Source: Novosphingobium sp049354825 (GTDB taxonomy: Bacteria > Pseudomonadota > Alphaproteobacteria > Sphingomonadales > Sphingomonadaceae). Taken from it: 64,000 nt of DNA. The stretch's first letter is position 1, and every line of letters starts with the position of its first letter. The DNA is taken from the NCBI RefSeq assembly GCF_049354825.1, contig NZ_CP186480.1, positions 1,302,001 to 1,366,000 of the forward strand, given 5' to 3'. The position numbers and the translations under genes were made by a program. Shown piece after piece: positions 58,483-64,000 of the stretch. The notes beneath the pieces were generated by a model. The model searched no databases. It was not told the origin of the DNA and worked only from the letters and a program-made list of their open reading frames with translations.

Positions 58483-60072
58483 TCAGTTCAGGTTGAAGCC
58501 GGGCGCCGGGGCGGCCGAGGCCGTCTGCACCTGCTTGGATTTCTTGCGCTTGTCCTTGGAGTCGGCGCCGCCGGCCGCAGCCGGGTTGCCGAGCGCGCGG
58601 TAGAGGTCCGCCGGGGTCTCGATCGCGCCGACCCTGGGGCCAGTGCCGGTCACGTCGGCGGGCGCGGAGCTGGGCATCGGGCGCTGCGCGCCGCTCTTGC
58701 CGTCGTTCTCCATGTTGCCGAGCAGGCGCTGAATGTCGCTGGCATTCTGGTAACCGTCGGTCGGGTACTTGATCTCGCTCGCGTTGACCGGGTTGACCAG
58801 GTACGGCGTCACCACGATGACCAGCTCGGTATCGCCGCGCTGGAAGTTGGTGGAGCGGAACAGCGAACCCAGGATCGGAATGTCGCCCAGCCCCGGGGCC
58901 TTCTGGATCTGGTTCTGCGCGCCGTTGCTCATCAGCCCGGCAATCATGAAGCTCTGGCCGGAACCGAGCTCGATCGTGGTCTCGGCGCGGCGCACCGTCA
59001 GCGCCGGCACCTGGAAGCCGTTGAGCGTGATGGCGCCCTGGGCCGACAGTTCGGACACCTCCGGGCGAACCCGCAGCGAGATGCGGCCGTTGGCCAGCAC
59101 CGTCGGCGTGTAGGCCAGGCTGACGCCGAAGCGCTTGTATTCGATCGAGGTTGTGCCAAGCCCCTGGCTGATCGGGATAGGATATTCGCCGCCCGCCAGG
59201 AAGTCAGCGGTTTCGCCCGACAGTGCGGTCAGGTTCGGTTCCGACAGCGAGGTGACGAGGCCGAGCCGTTCGCCGAGGTCAAGCGCGCCGAGCAGGTCGA
59301 GCCCGAGCAGCTTGCCCGCGAATCCCAGCGTCGAGCCGGTACCCGAGTTGGTCACGACCGAGCCGCCGGTCGGCCCCTCGGTCCGGCCGACGCCGAGCCC
59401 GCCGGGACTGCCGGGGGTAAAGCTAGGCATGCCCGAGGTGCGGCCCTGGCCGATGCCGAACTTGAACCCGCCGCTGGTGTCGACGCTGGTCAGGTTGACC
59501 CCGATCGAGCGGACCAGCGTGCGGCTGACTTCGGCAAAGCGGACGCGCAGGTTGACCTGCAGCGGCGTCGCCGTGCGGAGGCGGCTGATGACGTTGGCAT
59601 CCTTGCCCGAGTAGGCCTGCACCAGGCGCGCCGCCTCGGCGGCGTCCTCGGGCGAGGCGACCGTGCCGGTCAGCAGGAAGGTGTTGGTGCCCATCGTGGC
59701 GACCGAAACGTGTGCGTCGGGCATTGCCAGCGCGAGCATCTGGTCGACGCTGTCGAGGTTGGAGCCGACCCGCACGTTGGCGGAATAGACCACTTGGCCC
59801 GCGGCGTTGCTGGCATAGACCGTGGTGGTCCCGCCGGCCTTGCCGAAGACGTAGAGCTGGTTGCGCGACTTGACCTGCACGTCGGCGATGTCGTCGTTGG
59901 CGACGAACACGTCGGCCATCGCGCCGGGCACGGTGATCAGCTGGCCGCGTCCGATCGAAAGGACGAGGTCGTTCATCGGGCGGCTGACCGACTGGGCCTG
60001 GGCGGCCGGCGCGGCGAGCGCGAGCGGGGCGGCCAGGCTGGCTGCCAGCAGCAGCGGAAGCGAGCGGTTCAT
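58483..60072 (-). CDS. cpaC: Outer-membrane secretin CpaC/RcpA of the Tad pilus
   Basis: The 529-residue secretin has a signal peptide (1-27) and an N-terminal pilus-assembly domain (GRGQLITVPGAMADVFVAND). A BON-like segment and the secretin domain follow (about 240-440: VTSLSEPNLTALSGETADFLAGGEYPIP, LAYTPTVLANGRISLRVRPEVSEL, GLGDIPILGSLFRS, ELVIVVTPYLVNP). It forms the outer-membrane pore for the pilus. The C-terminal 90 residues are Lys/Ala-rich and disordered. AAAGGGATCC before ATG 60072 is a good ribosome site. Confidence 0.94.
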   Translation of the reverse strand: MNRSLPLLLAASLAAPLALAAPAAQAQSVSRPMNDLVLSIGRGQLITVPGAMADVFVANDDIADVQVKSRNQLYVFGKAGGTTTVYASNAAGQVVYSANVRVGSNLDSVDQMLALAMPDAHVSVATMGTNTFLLTGTVASPEDAAEAARLVQAYSGKDANVISRLRTATPLQVNLRVRFAEVSRTLVRSIGVNLTSVDTSGGFKFGIGQGRTSGMPSFTPGSPGGLGVGRTEGPTGGSVVTNSGTGSTLGFAGKLLGLDLLGALDLGERLGLVTSLSEPNLTALSGETADFLAGGEYPIPISQGLGTTSIEYKRFGVSLAYTPTVLANGRISLRVRPEVSELSAQGAITLNGFQVPALTVRRAETTIELGSGQSFMIAGLMSNGAQNQIQKAPGLGDIPILGSLFRSTNFQRGDTELVIVVTPYLVNPVNASEIKYPTDGYQNASDIQRLLGNMENDGKSGAQRPMPSSAPADVTGTGPRVGAIETPADLYRALGNPAAAGGADSKDKRKKSKQVQTASAAPAPGFNLN

Positions 60073-60130
60073 CTGGATCCCTTTCCGGGCGATGCGGTTC
60101 GGCGAGCGATTGGCGGAGACGCGGACCATG

Positions 60131-61141
60131 TCAGTTCTTCCCGACCGGTTCGGCACTGGTGACCTTGCCGCGGGTAACGCGGACCACCGGCCCGGAAACC
60201 GTCACCACCGTCGCGGGGCGCGAGCCCATCGACGCCGGGGCGTAGGCCGTGGTCGGCGCCGGCGGCTTGGCAGCGCCCATGGTGCGGCGCTGAAAGCGCG
60301 AAACGTCGCCGCCGGTGACGAAGGTTGCGCCGCCTTCGACCGGGCGGTTCATCGCCTGGCTGAGCAGCTTGTCCTCTTCTTCCTTGCTGACGCCGGTCGG
60401 CACCTTGACCGTGCCGCTGGCGATCGCCTGGTCGAGCTCGGACTGGTTGTCGGCCAGGCTGCGCAACGACAGGCTGAGCGTGCCGATGGTCTGGGCGACG
60501 GCGATCTTCTCGCCGATCTTGGGCGTCACCTCGAGGGTGACGGTGCGGAAGCCCTTGACCACGGTCTTGCCGTCGACGGTCTCGGTCTCGGTGGATGTGT
60601 CGGTGGCGAGCACGCGGATGTTGCGCAGGATCGTTTCCGACGCCTTCAGCGTATCGCCGCCATCCTGGGTGCGAACGGTCTGGGTCAGCACCAGGTCGAC
60701 ATGGTCGCCCGGGAACACGAAGCCGCCCACGCCGGTCTTCTGCGAGACCGAGATGGTGACCGCGCGCATCCCCGCGCCCAGCGCCGCCGCCAGGAAGCCG
60801 CGATCGCCCGGCGCGACCAGCGCGCCCTGGGTGACCGGCTGGCCGGCGGTAACCGGATAGCGCACGACCGTGCCGAGCAGCTTGCTCATGTCGGCCTCGC
60901 CATCGATGAAGTAGGCGTCCTGGATCATCTGCTTGGGCCAGGCCTGGAACGCGACCGAATCGGCGGTGATGATCGTACCGACCGGCAGCGCGCGCTGCGC
61001 CACCAGCACCTTGGGGCCTTGCGGCACCGCCGCTTCGGCCCTGGGCGCGGATGCGCCGGCGAAAATGCTCCGTGCCGCCATGGCCGTGCCGATGGCGATA
61101 ACCATCGCGCCCAGCAGCAACATCAGCTTCTTCTTGTCCAT
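60131..61141 (-). CDS. cpaB: Pilus assembly protein CpaB/RcpC
   Basis: The 336-residue protein has an N-terminal membrane anchor (about 6-25) and SAF/antifreeze-like domain (VLVAQRALPVGTIITADSV). The CpaB periplasmic core has MRAVTISVSQKTGVGGFVFP, GDHVDLVLTQTV and VTLEVTPKIGEKIAVAQ. It links the inner platform to the CpaC secretin. Its long C-terminal tail after about 275 is low-complexity. It lies between cpaA and cpaC. Confidence 0.92.
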   Translation of the reverse strand: MDKKKLMLLLGAMVIAIGTAMAARSIFAGASAPRAEAAVPQGPKVLVAQRALPVGTIITADSVAFQAWPKQMIQDAYFIDGEADMSKLLGTVVRYPVTAGQPVTQGALVAPGDRGFLAAALGAGMRAVTISVSQKTGVGGFVFPGDHVDLVLTQTVRTQDGGDTLKASETILRNIRVLATDTSTETETVDGKTVVKGFRTVTLEVTPKIGEKIAVAQTIGTLSLSLRSLADNQSELDQAIASGTVKVPTGVSKEEEDKLLSQAMNRPVEGGATFVTGGDVSRFQRRTMGAAKPPAPTTAYAPASMGSRPATVVTVSGPVVRVTRGKVTSAEPVGKN

Positions 61142-61218
61142 GGCCGTTAAGCCCCCCTGCAACAAATCCCTGCCCTCGGTTCGCAACCTGCGGGCAAATG
61201 GTTAAGATCGAGTTTCCG

Positions 61219-61938
61219 TCAGCCGATGACCGGCCCCGCCGCAGCGACGAGCTGCTCAGGGTGGGTCGCCAGAAGCCACAGGCCCGCCACCGAGATGGCC
61301 AGGCCATAGGGCACCGGGAGCTTGGATTTCTGCCGCCGCGCGATGACCCGCGCGCCGCTCAGCAGGACGCCGAACACCGCGATCAGCAAGCACGGCACCA
61401 GCACGGCCCCGATGGCGCCGAGCGGGGCGCCAAGCGCACCGAAATCGACCGGCGCGGCGCCGTTCATGACCCGCACGACATAAACGGTCAGCAGCAGCCA
61501 CAGCGCCGCGGCGATCACCGCCAGGCGGCGCTTGCCGGTTTCCTCGGGCGCGAGGTCGAGGTTGCGGGCGCCCGCGACGATCGACATCGCCCCGCCCACG
61601 ATCGCCATCATGAACAGCAGCTGGAAATAGGACAGCGGCGGCAGCCACAGCGCCAGCGCGGCCAGCAGCTTGACGTCGCCGCCGCCCATCAGGCCGCGCG
61701 CGAACAGCAGCGTGAACACCGCCATCGCGCCGACCGCGAGCGCGACCTGAATCGCCGCGCCGCTCCAGCCGAGCCCGGCGGCCCACCAGTACAGAGGCGC
61801 CGCAAGCGCGACGAGCGCGTTCAGCCCGTTGTCGATCTGGCGCCGGCGCAAGTCGGTAAACGCCGCGACAAGCAGCGCAATTGCCAATCCGGCAAGCAAT
61901 CCGTAAGCAGCGGCCCCAAACGGCACATTCACCGGCAT
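61219..61938 (-). CDS. cpaA: Prepilin peptidase CpaA/TadV
   Basis: The 239-residue polytopic aspartic protease processes Flp prepilins. Six or so hydrophobic segments are present. The two catalytic Asp lie in AFTDLRRRQIDN (about residue 29) and GGGDVKLLAAL (GxGD, about 88). It lacks the Cys-rich methyltransferase loop of PilD, as is normal for TadV-type enzymes. It is the first gene of the minus-strand cpa unit. The Flp pilin gene usually found beside it is not in the window. Confidence 0.93.
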   Translation of the reverse strand: MPVNVPFGAAAYGLLAGLAIALLVAAFTDLRRRQIDNGLNALVALAAPLYWWAAGLGWSGAAIQVALAVGAMAVFTLLFARGLMGGGDVKLLAALALWLPPLSYFQLLFMMAIVGGAMSIVAGARNLDLAPEETGKRRLAVIAAALWLLLTVYVVRVMNGAAPVDFGALGAPLGAIGAVLVPCLLIAVFGVLLSGARVIARRQKSKLPVPYGLAISVAGLWLLATHPEQLVAAAGPVIG

Positions 61939-62016
61939 GCGATCCCCCGATCGTGTCTGGGGTGCACGCCTAAGGCACAGGGCTTACCAAATAGTAACCA
62001 CGCCTGAGAGGTCGCC

Positions 62017-62976
62017 ATTCAGCACGAAGCCGCCCCGCCCCCGAACCGCCGCGCCATTCCCCCCGCAGCGCGCGAAAGCCGCTGGATCGCGGCCGATGGC
62101 CACGCCGTGCGCCGGATCGACTGGCCGCGTCCCGACGCCCCGCGGGGCTCGATCCTGTTCCTCCCCGGGCGTGGCGATTTCTACGAGAAGTACCTCGAGA
62201 CGCTAGGCCATTGGGCGCGGCAGGGCTTCGCGGTCACCGCGGCTGACTGGCGCGGCCAGGCCGGATCGGGACGGCTCGGCACCGATGCGGTCACCGGCCA
62301 CGTCAGCGATTTTTCGCAGTGGGTGGACGACCTTGCCGCGTTCTGGGCCGATTGGGCGGCGTCCGCGCCCGGCCCTCGCATCCTGGCCGGCCATTCAATG
62401 GGCGGCCACCTGGTGCTGCGCGCCCTGGCGGAGCGGCGGGTCGATCCCGACGGCGCGATCCTGTCCGCGCCGATGCTGGGGTTTGCCGGGCCGCAGCTGC
62501 CTGGCAGCCTGCTGCACGGCGTCGCCACGCTGATGACGCGGCTGGGCGATCCGCGCCGCCCGGCCTGGAAGTGGAGCGAGAAGCCCGGCCAGCCGCCCGA
62601 ATCGCGCGCGGGCCTGCTCACGCACGACGCCGAGCGCTATGCCGACGAGTTGTACTGGCGCGAGGCGCGGCCCGAACTCGTGATGGGCCCGGGCAGCTGG
62701 GGCTGGGTCGAGCGGGCCTACGCCTCGATGCGGGGCCTGGAAAAGCGCGGCGTGCTCGAAGCGGTAAAGACGCCGATCCTGATGCTGGCCACCAGCAACG
62801 ACAAGCTAGTCAGCTTCGCGGCGGCGATGCGCGCGGCTCGGCGGCTTCCTAACGTCGAGCCGGTGACCTTCGGGCCCGAAGCGCATCACGAAATCCTGCG
62901 CGAGGCCGATCCGGTGCGCGCTAAGGCGATCGCCGCGATCGACGATTTCCTGACGCTGGTTGCCCCGCCGCGATGA
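62017..62976 (+). CDS. Alpha/beta hydrolase (S33/monoacylglycerol-lipase-like), apparent ATT start
   Basis: The serine hydrolase of about 320 residues has nucleophile motif LAGHSMGGHL, an oxyanion-side LFLPGRGDF and the terminal catalytic His in EAHHEIL; the Asp is probably in LATSNDKLV. Lysophospholipases and monoacylglycerol lipases share this pattern. The first beta-hairpin (ESRWIAADGHAVRRIDW) begins upstream of the first canonical start (GTG 62107). The in-frame region back to a TGA at 62005 contains no ATG, GTG or TTG other than that GTG. An ATT at 62017 preceded by GAGAGG is the best candidate. Using GTG 62107 would remove the first strand. It is divergent from cpaA and overlaps the next gene (ATGA). 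Confidence 0.82.
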   Translation: MQHEAAPPPNRRAIPPAARESRWIAADGHAVRRIDWPRPDAPRGSILFLPGRGDFYEKYLETLGHWARQGFAVTAADWRGQAGSGRLGTDAVTGHVSDFSQWVDDLAAFWADWAASAPGPRILAGHSMGGHLVLRALAERRVDPDGAILSAPMLGFAGPQLPGSLLHGVATLMTRLGDPRRPAWKWSEKPGQPPESRAGLLTHDAERYADELYWREARPELVMGPGSWGWVERAYASMRGLEKRGVLEAVKTPILMLATSNDKLVSFAAAMRAARRLPNVEPVTFGPEAHHEILREADPVRAKAIAAIDDFLTLVAPPR

Positions 62977-64000
62977 GCGGCGATCCGCTTGCCGAGGGTT
63001 CGCCGCGCTACGACATCGCCATCGTCGGCGCCGGCATGGCAGGCGCCTCGCTGGGCGCGGCGCTGGCAGCGCAGGCCCGCGTCTTGGTAATCGAGGCGGA
63101 AGACCGGCCCGGTTACCATGCGACCGGGCGGTCGGCGGCGTTCTGGACCGAAAGCTACGGCGGGCCCGGGGTCCAGCCGTTGACGACCGCGTCGGGTCCA
63201 TTCCTGCGGGAGGGCGGGTTCCTGTCCGAACGCGGCGCGCTGACGATTGCACGCCGGGGCCGCGAGAACGCGCTGGCGGATTTTGCCGCCACCTATCGCG
63301 ACCTTGGCGTACGGGTCGACGAGCTGGACCGTGCCGCGCTGCTCGCCCGCATCCCCGGACTGCGCGACGCGTGGACGCGCGGCGCCTTCGAGCCCGCCTG
63401 CGCCGACATCGACGTCTCGGCGCTGCACCACCATTACCTGTCGCAGCTGCGCGGGGCGGTGCGCTGCCGCGCCGCGCTCACGCAGGCACTGCGCCGCGCG
63501 AGCGGCTGGGACCTGACGCTCGCCAACGGCGCGACGGTCCAGGCGGCGATCCTGGTCAACGCCGCCGGTGCCTGGGCGGACACGGTGGCGCAGCTTGCCG
63601 GCGTCGGTCCGATCGGCATCGCGCCTTACCGCCGCACGGTGGCGCAGGTGCGCACGGCACCCGCGCCGCCTGCCGATCTTCCGCTCGTCCTCGACCTTGA
63701 CGAGACATTCTATTTCAAGCCCGAGGCTGGCCGCCTGTGGCTGAGCCCGCACGACGAGACCCCCTCGGCCGCGCTCGATGCCGCGCCCGAGGAGATCGAC
63801 GTCGCGCTGGCGATAGACCGCTTCGAAGGCGTCGCCGACTGGCGGATCGAGGCGGTCGAGCACAAGTGGGCCGGCCTGCGCAGCTTCGCGCCCGACCGCT
63901 TGCCGGTCTATGGCTTCGACCGCGCCGAGCCGGCTTTCTTCTGGTTTGCCGGGCAAGGCGGCTTCGGCATCCAGACCGCACCGGCAGCGGCGGACCTCGC
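62973..64000 (+). CDS. FAD-dependent oxidoreductase, DAO/glycine-oxidase type (3' end missing)
   Basis: The first 342 residues are in the window. IAIVGAGMAGASLGAAL is the FAD dinucleotide fold, with VIEAEDRPGYHATGRSAA after it. NAAGAWADTVAQLAGV is the second FAD motif of the DAO family, and FWFAGQGGFGIQTAPA the C-terminal one. These features fit amine/amino-acid oxidases or dehydrogenases (DadA/ThiO-like); substrate is unknown. The gene runs off the right edge shortly before its likely end. Its ATG overlaps the hydrolase stop in ATGA. Confidence 0.85.
   Translation, partial: MSGDPLAEGSPRYDIAIVGAGMAGASLGAALAAQARVLVIEAEDRPGYHATGRSAAFWTESYGGPGVQPLTTASGPFLREGGFLSERGALTIARRGRENALADFAATYRDLGVRVDELDRAALLARIPGLRDAWTRGAFEPACADIDVSALHHHYLSQLRGAVRCRAALTQALRRASGWDLTLANGATVQAAILVNAAGAWADTVAQLAGVGPIGIAPYRRTVAQVRTAPAPPADLPLVLDLDETFYFKPEAGRLWLSPHDETPSAALDAAPEEIDVALAIDRFEGVADWRIEAVEHKWAGLRSFAPDRLPVYGFDRAEPAFFWFAGQGGFGIQTAPAAADL

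Noticed and set aside
58459..60162. A 567-residue plus-strand frame over cpaC
   Set aside because: It is a shadow of the secretin gene; repeated Asp/Arg/Gly/Val composition with no domain.

Overview
This window is a GC-rich stretch (roughly two-thirds G+C by eye) of an alphaproteobacterial chromosome, most likely from the Sphingomonadales (Novosphingobium/Sphingomonas-like). The evidence is a PhoK-type alkaline phosphatase, the alphaproteobacterial DUF2849/DUF934 sulfite-reduction cluster, a BcsS-like protein, a Caulobacter-style cpa (tad) pilus locus, and a complete division and cell-wall (dcw) cluster ending in ddl-ftsQ-ftsA-ftsZ. Genes are tightly packed, and most neighbours overlap by 1-8 bases (ATGA, GTGA or TGATG). 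I see no rRNA, CRISPR array, insertion sequence or prophage.

Layout. (1) 1-4046: start of a UbiH-type monooxygenase, a secreted alkaline phosphatase and a DsbD-like thiol:disulfide reductase. (2) 4302-15328: a signalling and polysaccharide island. It holds a LuxR-type regulator with a degenerate receiver, a large MASE1-PAS-hybrid histidine kinase with its own Hpt domain, a cellulose-synthase-like GT2 enzyme without a PilZ domain, and a small SPOR protein. Next come a HATPase (RsbW-like), a STAS protein, a receiver-PP2C phosphatase and a divergent stand-alone Hpt protein. A GH16 glucanase and a BcsS-like outer-membrane protein end the island. The domain set resembles the Pseudomonas HptB-HsbR-HsbA relay, where a phosphorelay drives a partner switch. 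(3) 15531-22267: tryptophan dioxygenase and probable kynureninase, QueF, a Pro/Ala-rich membrane protein, SseA, MetC and MscS. (4) 22331-26251: siroheme synthesis and assimilatory sulfate/sulfite reduction. (5) 26255-33108, minus strand: an epimerase-like protein, ProB, Obg, tRNA-Ala(CGC), a lipoprotein, a Bax-inhibitor-1 protein, ProC and a YbjN protein.

(6) 33272-54042, minus strand: a TPR/SPOR protein and the dcw cluster, transcribed mraZ-rsmH-ftsL-ftsI-murE-murF-mraY-murD-ftsW-murG-murC-murB-ddl-ftsQ-ftsA-ftsZ. Its only sizeable internal gap precedes ftsZ and carries candidate cell-cycle sites. A four-copy, roughly 10-bp-spaced repeat in front of mraZ looks like an MraZ operator. A short tandem duplication separates ftsW from murG. 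(7) 54430-61938, minus strand: pilus assembly genes cpaA, cpaB, cpaC, cpaD, cpaE, tadB and tadC, ended by a strong intrinsic terminator. The ATPase gene cpaF/tadA is absent from its usual place between cpaE and tadB, and no Flp pilin is visible. (8) 62017-64000: an alpha/beta hydrolase that appears to need an ATT start codon, and a truncated FAD-dependent oxidoreductase.

The most interesting parts are the Hpt/PP2C/STAS/HATPase module beside polysaccharide genes, the cpa locus without its ATPase, the putative regulatory repeats before mraZ, ftsZ and the YbjN gene, and the ftsW-murG junction duplication. All family assignments are from reading the sequence; no database search was possible.
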